Source: Clostridioides difficile ATCC 9689 = DSM 1296
Lineage (GTDB): Bacteria; Bacillota; Clostridia; Peptostreptococcales; Peptostreptococcaceae
DNA length: 45,187 bases
NCBI RefSeq assembly: GCF_001077535.1
Contig: NZ_CP011969.1
Coordinates: 1 to 45,187 of the forward strand
Direction: 5' to 3'
In this document: piece after piece, positions 29,687-37,646 of the stretch
Layout: the number at the start of each line of letters is the position of its first letter
How positions within the stretch are numbered: position 1 is the stretch's first letter
Notes under the pieces: model-generated
Database searches by the model: none
Told to the model about the DNA's origin: nothing
Seen by the model: the letters and a program-made list of their open reading frames with translations, nothing else
Translations under genes and position numbers: made by a program

Positions 29687-29707
29687 TAATAAGCTGGGGG
29701 TGATTAA

Positions 29708-31039
29708 ATGAATTACTCTTTAGAAGCAGAGCAAAACATTCTAGGAAGTTTTCTTATAAATGACTCTATAGGTTACAAAATAAGGGAATTAAAAGAAAAT
29801 GATTTCTACTTTGAGTCACATAAAATTATTTTATCTTGCATGAAGAAAATAATTGACTCAAATAAACCACTAGATCTTTTGCTTTTAAAAAATGAATTAG
29901 AAAAAATAGATAGATTAGTAGATATTGGAGGCGTTAGTTACATTACCAGTTTAACAACTATAGTTATAACTACTTCAAACATAGATCACTATATAAAAAT
30001 CATAAAAGAGAAGTTACTTAAAAGACAAATTTCAGAGTTAGCAAATGAATTAATTAATAATTCAAATTCAGATACAAGTATAGATGAATTGATTATAGAT
30101 ATAAACGATTTAAAAGCACTTGTGACGACGAGCAGTAGTGTAAATGATAATTACATTGACGCATCAAAAATAAAACGTGAAAAAGGCGTACACAAGTCCA
30201 TAGACACGGGTTTTAATAAACTAAACAATATGCTAGATGGATTTAGATATGGAACTCTTACAATTTTAACTGGTAAACCTGCATCTGGTAAATCAACTAT
30301 AGTTAACCAGTTTATAGCACAAGCAATTACGAATGGAGAAAAAGCATTTTTGTATTCTGGAGAATTACCCTCTTTCATGTCTATGGATTGGTTTAGAAAA
30401 ACTGTAGCTAATGATTATCACATAAAAGAATATAAAAGTGTCTATGGAGGAACATACACAGATATTCCAGATTACGCCGTTGAGCTTATATCAGACTGGA
30501 TAGAAGATAAATTTTTTCTCTATGATGAAGATGCAATAAGTGATGAAGTAAATCTGCTAAATACCATAGAGCATTTATATTTAAAAAAAGGGGTTAGGTT
30601 CTTTGTTCTTGACAATCTAATGACAATAAAAACTGGCAATAAGGCAGATAAATATGAGAGACAAGAGCAGATAGTAAGCAACTTAAAAAATCTCGCTAAA
30701 AAATATAACTTAGTAATAGTTTTAGTTGCACATCCTCGTAAAAATATGGGTGACATGAAGCCAACTATGTATGATGTGTCTGGAGCAAGTGAGATTGTTA
30801 ATTATGCAGATTATATTTTATCAACTTACAGAGTTGTTGATGAAGAAGAAGAGACAGACGACACTTATTTATTAATTTTAAAAAATAGAATAACAGGAAA
30901 ACAGAATATAAGTTTTAAAATGAATTTTTCAGAAAGAAGAAAAAGACTTTACACGACTAGTGAGGAGTTAAACAGAGATTACAAATATGATGTAAATAAA
31001 CAATATGTTCAAGTAGAAATTCCAGAAGATGTATTTTAA
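29708..31039 (+). CDS. dnaB-like: Replicative DNA helicase, DnaB family
   Basis: A 443-residue DnaB-type helicase. N-terminal domain: YSLEAEQNILGSFLINDSIG; C-terminal RecA-like domain: IDTGFNKLNNMLDGFRYGTL, Walker A GKPASGKST (about residues 196-204), Walker B FFVLDNLMTI near 300, and the later LVIVLVAHPRKN and SGASEIVNYADYIL motifs. It unwinds the fork in lytic replication and should be loaded by the O-like protein. ATG after GGGGGTGATTAA. Confidence 0.93.
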   Translation: MNYSLEAEQNILGSFLINDSIGYKIRELKENDFYFESHKIILSCMKKIIDSNKPLDLLLLKNELEKIDRLVDIGGVSYITSLTTIVITTSNIDHYIKIIKEKLLKRQISELANELINNSNSDTSIDELIIDINDLKALVTTSSSVNDNYIDASKIKREKGVHKSIDTGFNKLNNMLDGFRYGTLTILTGKPASGKSTIVNQFIAQAITNGEKAFLYSGELPSFMSMDWFRKTVANDYHIKEYKSVYGGTYTDIPDYAVELISDWIEDKFFLYDEDAISDEVNLLNTIEHLYLKKGVRFFVLDNLMTIKTGNKADKYERQEQIVSNLKNLAKKYNLVIVLVAHPRKNMGDMKPTMYDVSGASEIVNYADYILSTYRVVDEEEETDDTYLLILKNRITGKQNISFKMNFSERRKRLYTTSEELNRDYKYDVNKQYVQVEIPEDVF

Positions 31040-31413
31040 AAAAAGTATAAAAAATAGGAAATTTTATTAAGTAATGATTTTATAAGAAAAACCAATATTG
31101 AATAATTTAAAAATTCAATATTGAAAAAAATCATTTTTCAATATTGAAAAACGGATTTTGAAAAAGTATTGAATTTCAATACTAAAAAAAGTTTGAAAAT
31201 ATAGCATTTACAAGGTTTATATAAATTAATTTCCTGACAATGTACACACAGGTTTAGATATGCTAGCAAAAAAACTTAAAAGTAGTGTAAGGATAAAAAG
31301 GCTATATAAATTTATAAAAAGTTTTAAAAGTGTTATTAAATTAGAGCTAAAGTTTATTAATTAATTTCCTCGTAGAAAAATATTATTTTAAATAAATAAA
31401 GGAGTGATTTTAC
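31040..31413. repeat. Intergenic region with TTCAATATTGAA palindromes
   Basis: No gene. TTCAATATTGAA (12-bp perfect palindrome) at 31114-31125 and 31137-31148, a longer palindrome AGTATTGAA-T-TTCAATACT at 31165-31183, and half-sites between (for example AATATTGAAT at 31094). The same 12-mer is at 25866-25877. The right part (31200-31400) is AT-rich and contains the ribosome site of the next gene. Likely regulator-binding cluster or a replication control site. Confidence 0.65.
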
Positions 31414-31800
31414 ATGATAGCATTAGAAAAATTTGCAGGTGGAGTTCTAAAAGAAAAGTTTAATACAGAGTTACAAAAAGTTTTAGATAATATTGCAGAT
31501 CCAAATACAGATTTTAAAAAAACAAGAAAAATTAGTTTAGAGATAGTGTTTAAAGCAAATGAAGATAGAGATCTTGCTGAAGTAGATATAAAATCCAAAG
31601 CAACTATAGTAGAAGCAAAAGCGACAACAACTAAAGTTATAATAGGAAAAGATTTAGAGACAGGAAGAGTTGAAGCATCTGAATTTAAAAATCAACTAGC
31701 TGGTCAGTTGTCTATAGATGTTTCAGATAGTAATGAAACTGATGAAATAGAAGAAAATAGTTCTGGTGTAATTGATTTTAGAAATGCAAGTTCAAAGTAG
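31414..31800 (+). CDS. Early phage protein, replication-terminator-type annotation
   Basis: A 128-residue protein, ATG after AAAGGAGTGATT. Contains GGVLKEKFNTELQKVLDNIA, FKKTRKISLEIVFKANEDRD, and an acidic C-terminus. Homologues in firmicute phages are often named replication terminator protein, without proof. It and the next gene form a common early pair. The palindromes just upstream could be its target; inference only. Confidence 0.65.
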   Translation: MIALEKFAGGVLKEKFNTELQKVLDNIADPNTDFKKTRKISLEIVFKANEDRDLAEVDIKSKATIVEAKATTTKVIIGKDLETGRVEASEFKNQLAGQLSIDVSDSNETDEIEENSSGVIDFRNASSK

Positions 31801-31850
31801 ATTAAGAAAGTAAATAAAATATAAATTTAAATAAAAAGGAGAATAAAAAA

Positions 31851-32555
31851 ATGATAAGAAATGCAATGGAATATTTAGTTAAGTTAGGAAAAAGAGAAAC
31901 AGTATGTGTAGATGGGTTTAAGTACACAACAGATGCATTAGAAATAATAAAAGAACCAAAAGCTAATGAATTAGAAATAACTACATTGAGTGGTTTAGTA
32001 GATTATATAAAAAGTGGCATAGATCATGAAGAAGATGAGTTGTTATTAATACAAGTCTTAACTCCAAGAAAAGTGCTTTTAAAATCTGCTTTGAGAAAAA
32101 ATAGAGATAGAGAAACTTATATTGAATGTGTAGCACTACTTCCAGATAAAAGATTTGACAGACCTTTAGATTTAGACACTTTTAATATAATGCTACAATC
32201 AGCATTTATAAAAAATAATGATAGAGATACACTTTTAAAAATTGCAGGAAATATCCAAGAATCTACAGTAAAAAATGTTGGAGATGATGGGGTTTCTCAA
32301 TCTGTAACAATAAAAACAGGTGTCGCTAGTGTATCAGAAGCAATAGTTCCAAACAGAGTAAAATTAATTCCTTATCGTACTTTCCAAGAAGTAGAGCAAC
32401 CAGAAAGTGAATTTATTTTCAGAATGAGTACTGGACCAGCAGCAGGATTATATGAAGCAGATGGTGGAGCATGGAAAAATCAAGCAATGTTAAATATTAA
32501 AGCGTACTTGCAAGAAGAATTAAAAGATTTTAAAAATGTAAATATAATTGCTTAA
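31851..32555 (+). CDS. Conserved early phage protein of unknown function
   Basis: A 234-residue protein, ATG after AAAAGGAG. Middle stretch: LTPRKVLLKSALRKNRDRET, YIECVALLPDKRFDRPLDLD, FIKNNDRDTLLKIAGNI; C-terminal: PNRVKLIPYRTFQEVEQPES and EADGGAWKN. It resembles conserved phage proteins of the DUF2303 kind, found between helicase and SSB genes; I am not sure of the family number. A role in replication or recombination is likely by position. Confidence 0.65.
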   Translation: MIRNAMEYLVKLGKRETVCVDGFKYTTDALEIIKEPKANELEITTLSGLVDYIKSGIDHEEDELLLIQVLTPRKVLLKSALRKNRDRETYIECVALLPDKRFDRPLDLDTFNIMLQSAFIKNNDRDTLLKIAGNIQESTVKNVGDDGVSQSVTIKTGVASVSEAIVPNRVKLIPYRTFQEVEQPESEFIFRMSTGPAAGLYEADGGAWKNQAMLNIKAYLQEELKDFKNVNIIA

Positions 32556-32563
32556 TTGAAAAT

Positions 32564-32592
32564 CTAAGAGGACTTATTATAAGTCCTCTTAG
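32564..32592. promoter_or_regulatory. Perfect 14-bp hairpin between early genes
   Basis: CTAAGAGGACTTAT, one T, ATAAGTCCTCTTAG. There is no T run after it, so it is not a normal terminator; the next gene's AAGGAGGGAG follows directly. It may be an RNA-processing or mRNA-stability element. Confidence 0.55.
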
Positions 32593-32612
32593 TAAAACAA
32601 GGAGGGAGTTAA

Positions 32613-32795
32613 ATGAAAAGTATTTCTCATATGAACATTTTAGAAAGAGCAGAATTTACAGACAAAATTGCTAATGCAATTATGTCTGCAAATAAAGAAA
32701 TTGAAAGAGGTTGTGCCTTTAATGAAGCAGTTGAGATTGTAAAACAAATGGAATATAGAGAAAATAAATACAATGAAGGAGATATTGCAATATGA
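32613..32795 (+). CDS. Small helical protein before SSB
   Basis: A 60-residue protein, ATG after AAGGAGGGAGTTAA, with MNILERAEFTDKIANAIMSA and KEIERGCAFNEAVEIVKQME. Its end overlaps the SSB start by four bases (ATGA), so the two are coupled. No family recognised. Confidence 0.65.
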   Translation: MKSISHMNILERAEFTDKIANAIMSANKEIERGCAFNEAVEIVKQMEYRENKYNEGDIAI

Positions 32796-33169
32796 ATAAT
32801 GTAGTTTTAGTTGGAAGATTAGCAAGAGATCCAGAATTAAGATATATACCAGAGTATGGTACTCCAGTTGCTACTTTTGCATTGGCAGTTGATAGGGGTT
32901 ATGCAAAAAAGGATGGAACTAGAGAAGTTGATTTTATACCAATTGAAGTTATGGGAGGATCAGCAGAATTTTGTGCTAATTATCTCACAAAAGGAAGAAT
33001 GGTTTCAATTCAAGGCCAAATAAGGATAGAAAAATATGAAAAAGATGGAGAGAAAAAAACTTTCACAAAAGTAAGAACAAAAATTGTTAATGCGCTTGAT
33101 CACAAGCCAAAGGATGAAGAAAAAGAAATAGGCTTTCAAGTTTTAGATGATGAAGATATTCCATTTTAA
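32792..33169 (+). CDS. ssb: Single-stranded DNA-binding protein
   Basis: A 125-residue OB-fold SSB: MNNVVLVGRLARDPELRYIP, ATFALAVDRGYAKKDGTREV, DFIPIEVMGGSAEFCANYL, KGRMVSIQGQIRIEKYEK and the acidic C-terminal tip DDEDIPF that recruits partner proteins. Shorter linker than the bacterial form, as is usual in phages. Translation is coupled to the gene before it. Confidence 0.95.
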   Translation: MNNVVLVGRLARDPELRYIPEYGTPVATFALAVDRGYAKKDGTREVDFIPIEVMGGSAEFCANYLTKGRMVSIQGQIRIEKYEKDGEKKTFTKVRTKIVNALDHKPKDEEKEIGFQVLDDEDIPF

Positions 33170-33185
33170 ATTGGATGGTGATTAT

Positions 33186-33731
33186 ATGAGAAGTTTAGAA
33201 GAGAAAAATAAATTATTTGAAGATAATATAAATCTTGTACATTTTATTATAAATAGATATTTCAAATCCTTTTTAAGAAGGTATCCATATTTAAAAGAAG
33301 ATTTATTTCAAGAAGGATATATAGGATTATATAAAACAACATGTTGCTTTGATGAAAGTAAAGGAAAATTTTCTACAATAGCATTTTCGTATATATCAGG
33401 ACATTTGAAAAGATTTACGACTGGATATGTTAAGAAACATTATAGAAATGATATAGATAGTTTTGAAAAGTGTATTTATAGAGATAATTATGGAGAAGAG
33501 ATAAGAATAGAAGATAGATTGGCTGGCAATGAAAATGTAGATATAGAAAATGTTCGTGTTATTAGATCTTGTATAAAAAGAAGTGAGATAAAAGATATAC
33601 AGAAAATAGTTTGTCTAAGAGAAAAAGGTTATACTCAACAAGAAATAAGTAAAGTGCTTGGAACTAGCCAAACGTCAATATATAGGAGACTTAAAAAATT
33701 AAAAACTGAAATTAATATACTAGGTAAATAA
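33186..33731 (+). CDS. Sigma-70-like factor
   Basis: A 181-residue protein, ATG 33186 after GGATGGTGATT. Region 2-like: NLVHFIINRYFKSFLRRYPY, DLFQEGYIGLYKTTCCFDES, KGKFSTIAFSYISGHLKRF; region 4-like HTH at the end: KGYTQQEISKVLGTSQTSIY, RRLKKLK. It should guide RNA polymerase to phage promoters, perhaps middle or late ones. Related to SigB/SigG-like phage sigma factors of clostridia. Confidence 0.85.
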   Translation: MRSLEEKNKLFEDNINLVHFIINRYFKSFLRRYPYLKEDLFQEGYIGLYKTTCCFDESKGKFSTIAFSYISGHLKRFTTGYVKKHYRNDIDSFEKCIYRDNYGEEIRIEDRLAGNENVDIENVRVIRSCIKRSEIKDIQKIVCLREKGYTQQEISKVLGTSQTSIYRRLKKLKTEINILGK

Positions 33732-33759
33732 TAAATGATTTAAGTTTATTGGAGGTAAA

Positions 33760-33918
33760 ATGAAAACTAAAATAATTGGTGGTAGGGAAAATGAGTGTCC
33801 AATTTGTAATGGTAATATATTTAAGATTGAAACATTAATTGGAATAGTGTGGCAATGTAAGGATTGTGGATGTATGTATCAAGATATGAGTTCTAAAGAA
33901 AGTAAAAGGGGGTATTAA
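33760..33918 (+). CDS. Zinc-ribbon peptide, 52 residues
   Basis: ATG 33760 after TTGGAGGTAAA. Sequence has CPICNGNIF and, 19 residues later, CKDCGCMY: a four-Cys zinc ribbon. The ribosome site is good and the next gene begins 2 bases after its stop. Likely nucleic-acid or protein binding; no more can be said. Confidence 0.7.
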   Translation: MKTKIIGGRENECPICNGNIFKIETLIGIVWQCKDCGCMYQDMSSKESKRGY

Positions 33919-33920
33919 AG

Positions 33921-34250
33921 ATGAGTTGTGTTATAAAGTGTGATTTTTGTGGTGAAACAATAGCAGAAATTCTAAACATAAAGGTATTCAGAATTGATGA
34001 TGAAGGTAATATAATGAGTATCGGAAAAGATGTATGTGACAAATGTTATGACAGATTATTTAGAAGTAACTTGAATAAGAAGATGACTAATTATGAAAAG
34101 ATAAAAAATATGAGCAAAATAGAAATGGCTGAATTTCTTGCAAATGGCGGAAGTGGATGTACTAGTTGTGCTTATGATTTTCAAGATTGCTTAGGAGGAT
34201 GTTTAGAGGGTCGAAAAAAGTGGCTTGAAAGTGAAGAAGGCCAGATATGA
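33921..34250 (+). CDS. Cys-rich zinc-finger-like protein
   Basis: A 109-residue protein, ATG after AAAGGGGGTATTAAAG. Three Cys pairs: CDFCGETI near residue 8, VCDKCYDRLF near 38, and CTSCAYDFQDC with a further C near 75-87. Looks like a host-derived or phage treble-clef zinc protein. Unknown function. Confidence 0.65.
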   Translation: MSCVIKCDFCGETIAEILNIKVFRIDDEGNIMSIGKDVCDKCYDRLFRSNLNKKMTNYEKIKNMSKIEMAEFLANGGSGCTSCAYDFQDCLGGCLEGRKKWLESEEGQI

Positions 34251-34322
34251 AATAATATTCATGAATAAGCATACTCAAAAAAGGTTGGGACTTCAATAAA
34301 TGAATGAAGGGAGATATTAAAG

Positions 34323-34808
34323 ATGGATTTGAAATTAATTAGCAGTATACCTAATTGGAAGGTAGAGGATCAGTTGGCAAAAATTGATGAAGAAGTAACT
34401 GAGTTTAAAGAGGCTATAGATACAGGAATGACCAAAGATATAATTGCAGAAGGATTAGATGTTTGCCAAACTATTTTAACAATGTTTCAAATTTTAGAAT
34501 TAGAAGATTATATTGCAGAAGGTATAGAGATACATAATAAGAAATTAAATGGAAGAGGATGGGATCTCAAAGAAATAGGAGATGGTATACTTAATTTAAT
34601 TAAAAATTCAATGATTAATGAATTAATTAATATGAATAATAAATTAAAATGCGTTGATGAAAAAGAATTTAATTCAAAAATACAATTTTTAGATGTAAAT
34701 AAGCTATGGGATTTGTGCGTGCCTTTGGTTAACTTAAGTGCTATGAAAGGAATTAATGAAAACATTGATGAAATGAAAATGGGAGAGTTTCTAAAAAATA
34801 TTAATTAA
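34323..34808 (+). CDS. MazG-like nucleotide pyrophosphohydrolase
   Basis: A 161-residue protein. Residues 15-80 carry the MazG-like pattern: a metal-binding helix IDEEVTEFKEAID with the ExxE arrangement and a second, EGLDVCQTILTMF, with E and D. Then KKLNGRGWD, common in phage MazG-like proteins. These hydrolyse NTPs and may lower host alarmone levels. The C-terminal 70 residues are an extra helical part. Clear ribosome site (AAGGGAGATATTAAAG). Confidence 0.75.
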   Translation: MDLKLISSIPNWKVEDQLAKIDEEVTEFKEAIDTGMTKDIIAEGLDVCQTILTMFQILELEDYIAEGIEIHNKKLNGRGWDLKEIGDGILNLIKNSMINELINMNNKLKCVDEKEFNSKIQFLDVNKLWDLCVPLVNLSAMKGINENIDEMKMGEFLKNIN

Positions 34809-34827
34809 AGTAAGGAGATAATATAAT

Positions 34828-35085
34828 ATGTTGATAGAAGTAACTGAAAATAATAGAGAATTAAAAGTAGGAGATATTGTTGAAATTAATGGTGGTAATA
34901 AGTTATATATGATTCTTTCTTTAAAGGAAACAATAGGTGGGTATGTTATTATAAATATGCAGAATGGATATGGTTCATTTGGTGCTTATAAAAGTTTAAG
35001 TCAACTAGAATTAGACTTGAAGGTAAGAGGTTATAAATTATATAGTTCTGATGATTACAAGTTGCAATTAGTGCCTAAAGAATAA
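34828..35085 (+). CDS. Small beta-rich hypothetical protein
   Basis: An 85-residue protein, ATG after AAGGAGATAATATA. KVGDIVEINGGNKLYMILSL, then VIINMQNGYGSFGAYKSL; a small barrel-like pattern. Next to the MazG-like gene. No function. Confidence 0.6.
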   Translation: MLIEVTENNRELKVGDIVEINGGNKLYMILSLKETIGGYVIINMQNGYGSFGAYKSLSQLELDLKVRGYKLYSSDDYKLQLVPKE

Positions 35086-35192
35086 GATATATTTCAAAAA
35101 AGAAAAAAGGAGCATTACTTCACGCTCCTGCTTGTCAAAATTCTAAAACCGTCATCACAACATCATTATAACATAATTAGGAGTGTGAGGTA

Positions 35193-35636
35193 ATGCAATC
35201 TAGCAAAAAAGACAATTTGTTTAGTAGTGCAGAAGGTAAGTTATATAATTATAAAAAAATAAAAGCGGAAATAGAAAAAATAGACATTGATATGCAGATG
35301 ATAAAAAACGACTACAGAGGATGTAGTGGAGTTGAAATTAAAGAAAAGACAAGCAAGACATATGATATTAAAAGTGTAATTGAAATAGAGACTGAAGAAA
35401 AAGAAAAGAAAATTGCCTTAAAAGAAAAAGAGAAGAGACATAAAGAGTTGATAATAGAAAAAATAGATAATGCAATGAAAATATTAAGTGAAGAAGAAAA
35501 AAAGATAGTACAGTATAAATACTTTTCAAGTAGCAGGACATCTTGGGAATATGTTGGCAGAATGATTGGTTTTTCAGCGAGTAAGTGTAAGCAAATGAGA
35601 TTTGATATTATAGATAAGATAAAAGGATTGCTATAA
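35193..35636 (+). CDS. ArpU/RinA-like late transcription regulator
   Basis: A 147-residue protein, ATG after TTAGGAGTGTGAGGTA. N-terminal two thirds are a long charged helix (MIKNDYRG, then EIETEEKEKKIALKEKEKR); the C-terminus has a region-4-like HTH with KILSEEEKKIVQYKYFSSSR and WEYVGRMIGFSASKCKQMRF. This build is that of ArpU/RinA-type regulators that turn on packaging and structural genes. Four phased repeats follow within 3 bases of its stop. Confidence 0.75.
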   Translation: MQSSKKDNLFSSAEGKLYNYKKIKAEIEKIDIDMQMIKNDYRGCSGVEIKEKTSKTYDIKSVIEIETEEKEKKIALKEKEKRHKELIIEKIDNAMKILSEEEKKIVQYKYFSSSRTSWEYVGRMIGFSASKCKQMRFDIIDKIKGLL

Positions 35637-35638
35637 AA

Positions 35639-35730
35639 ATGTCCGATTTGTGACGATTTTAAACCGATTTATGTCTGTTTTGTGTCTAAAAAATGTCCGA
35701 TTTGTGACCAATTTATGTCTGTTTTGTGTC
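35639..35730. repeat. Four phased 16-bp direct repeats before the late genes
   Basis: ATGTCCGATTTGTGAC at 35639 and 35693; ATGTCTGTTTTGTGTC at 35671 and 35715. Start-to-start distances are 32, 22 and 22 bases, close to whole helical turns. They lie between the late regulator gene and the recombinase/terminase genes, so they are probably activator sites; origin or attachment function is possible. Confidence 0.8.
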
Positions 35731-35779
35731 TTTTAATCATGATAAGATTGTATTGTGAGAAAAATATATTTAATAAAAA

Positions 35780-36325
35780 ATGGCTTGGAATTTACGTTCT
35801 AAGTCTTTTTTATTGTCTAGAGAGGTGTTGAAGATTAAACGTGATATAACAGAAGAAATTTCAAGTGCTGCATATGTACCAGATAATTTAAAGTATTATG
35901 ACAGTGTGATGAGAGAAACTCATAGCATGTATGGAAGAGAATGTTCTTTAGATTTTATAAAGAAAAAGCAAGAAAAACTCTTGAAACTAAAAAAGAAGAT
36001 TAAGAAAAATTATGATTCTAATATTAATAAGATAGACTCATATCTGAAAATTTTAGAGGAAAGTATAATTGATGAGTCTGATCACGTTGAGTTGGTTGTC
36101 TTTAAATTATATTTGCAGTTAGAAAATGTTGTAAAAGTAACTGAAACTGTAAATGACTTAGGATTTAGAATAAAGACCAATACTTATGCAAGAGAAAGAA
36201 AATATAGTACAAATGATATAACCTCTATAATCACAGATCCTTTTGCTAATGTAGTTGAAGACTTAAAAATATTGGTGCAAGATAGGCAAAGAAAAAATTA
36301 TCATGGTAATAAGGAGTGTTTTTAA
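35780..36325 (+). CDS. Hypothetical helical protein before the recombinase
   Basis: A 181-residue protein. ATG 35780 has no good ribosome site; TTG 35828 lies next to AGAGAGGTG and may be the real start. Long helices (KKKQEKLLKLKKKIKKNYDS, VELVVFKLYLQLENVVKVTE) and then FRIKTNTYARERKYSTNDIT. It resembles small terminase- or ArpU-linked phage proteins in position only. Followed 3 bases later by the recombinase gene. Confidence 0.6.
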   Translation: MAWNLRSKSFLLSREVLKIKRDITEEISSAAYVPDNLKYYDSVMRETHSMYGRECSLDFIKKKQEKLLKLKKKIKKNYDSNINKIDSYLKILEESIIDESDHVELVVFKLYLQLENVVKVTETVNDLGFRIKTNTYARERKYSTNDITSIITDPFANVVEDLKILVQDRQRKNYHGNKECF

Positions 36326-36328
36326 TGA

Positions 36329-36973
36329 ATGGAAGCACATAGTGGACAAAAAGTTAATCCAATAAAAGATATAGAGGATGTATTTAGACTCTTGAATTTT
36401 CTAGAGGAATGGAACGAAAGAAATTACTTATTAGCCCTCTTTGGAATGTGTACTGGACTTAGAATAGGAGATATATTAGCACTTAAAGTTGCAGATGTAA
36501 CAGATATAAAGTTAGATAAAAAAGGAAAAAAGATAAGAGTGTCTAAGGACTGGATTAGAGTTATAGAAGAAAAAAGAGACTATGATAGAGAAGTTTTCTT
36601 ATCTGATGTAATAAAGAGTGCTATAGAAAACTATACTCAAGATAAACCAGGAGAAGAGTTTTTATTTAAAAGTGGCAAGAGGAAGAAATTTAATAGGCCT
36701 ATCCAAACAAGGCAAGCAGGAAGAATAATAAAAGGAGCAGCAGAAAAGGTAGGAATAAAAGAAAATGTTGCAACACACTCTTTAAGAAAGACATTTGCAA
36801 GGCATATTTATGATGAAGAAGAAAATAAGACTTATGCATTAGAACTTATAAGAAAGATTCTAGGACATAAGACAATAGAAATGACTAGAAGGTATATAGG
36901 AATAGATAAGGATGAAGAAGTAAAAGCAATAACTAAATTTACTAATAAGTTAAAGAAAAGAAAAAGAAATTAA
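36329..36973 (+). CDS. Tyrosine recombinase, catalytic domain only
   Basis: A 214-residue XerC/phage-integrase type protein. Catalytic residues: Arg in CTGLRIGD (about 46), HSLRKTF (about 148-154), LGHKTIEMTRRYIG with His and nucleophile Tyr (near 190). It lacks the N-terminal arm-type and core-binding domains of usual integrases. ATG 36329 is used; the ATG at 36325 reads into a stop. Copies like this next to terS are common in firmicute phages. In a phage-plasmid it may resolve dimers. No attP was identified. Confidence 0.85.
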   Translation: MEAHSGQKVNPIKDIEDVFRLLNFLEEWNERNYLLALFGMCTGLRIGDILALKVADVTDIKLDKKGKKIRVSKDWIRVIEEKRDYDREVFLSDVIKSAIENYTQDKPGEEFLFKSGKRKKFNRPIQTRQAGRIIKGAAEKVGIKENVATHSLRKTFARHIYDEEENKTYALELIRKILGHKTIEMTRRYIGIDKDEEVKAITKFTNKLKKRKRN

Positions 36974-37187
36974 AATATCTTGTATTTTATCTAAAATTTA
37001 ATATGTTACGTTTTTCAACAACAGGACATTATTAGAATGTAAAGAGCCTCAATAATAGAATTTCCAAAGAATAGGATAGATTTATTAAAATGTCTGAAAA
37101 TATATATTAAAGGTCATTTATTCAAGGGATTTATAGGGATGTAGATATTTAAATGTTTATTTAGAAGCTGAGTAAAGAGGTGATTAA

Positions 37188-37646
37188 TTGGATGTGAATG
37201 AAGTTGAAATAATCGATAGTAGCTATGAAAAAGGTAAAGAGTTGACAGAAGATCAGTGCAATATGGTAACTCTATTGATTACAGGTGCTACAGTAACAGA
37301 AACTGCCAGAATTATTGGAGTAAATAGAAAAACAATCTATAATTGGATGAATAAAGAGCATGTTAGGAAAGAAATGGACAGACGGAAACAGGAGCTAACA
37401 AACCAAGGAAATTTAATGATATTAAAGGATTTAGATAGTTATATCAACAATATCAAGGAATTAGCTAGTGACAAGAGCGATAAGAGGGTTATGTTGGCAG
37501 CCAATCAGTATCTTATAAATCGTATATATGGAACTCCTACAAGTACAGTTATACAAGCAGAGGATAATAGTGTTGGCATGGGTATGGATGCAACAGAGAT
37601 AGAAGCAGCTATAGCTAAGATAAGAATAAGAACAAGCAAGAAGTAA
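37188..37646 (+). CDS. terS: Terminase small subunit
   Basis: A 152-residue protein with an N-terminal HTH (TGATVTETARIIGVNRKTIY, NWMNKEHV), helical middle (RRKQELTNQG, DLDSYINNIKELASDKSD) and a C-terminal tail for the large subunit. This is the small-terminase pattern of clostridial phages; it marks DNA for packaging. TTG 37188 after AAGAGGTGATTAA. An unusually long gap to the large subunit follows. Confidence 0.85.
   Translation: MDVNEVEIIDSSYEKGKELTEDQCNMVTLLITGATVTETARIIGVNRKTIYNWMNKEHVRKEMDRRKQELTNQGNLMILKDLDSYINNIKELASDKSDKRVMLAANQYLINRIYGTPTSTVIQAEDNSVGMGMDATEIEAAIAKIRIRTSKK

Noticed and set aside
32792-33169. Insertion sequences or transposases anywhere in the window
   Set aside because: No DDE/DEDD transposase, serine recombinase or IS-type terminal repeats were recognised in any frame; the only recombinase is the one at 36329.
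35093-35135. GGAGC/GCTCC stem before the ArpU-like gene as terminator
   Set aside because: Only 5-6 bp, 10-base loop, no T run; too weak to list as a terminator.
36325-36342. ATG at 36325 as start of the recombinase
   Set aside because: It reads into a TAG after five codons; ATG 36329 opens the full frame.
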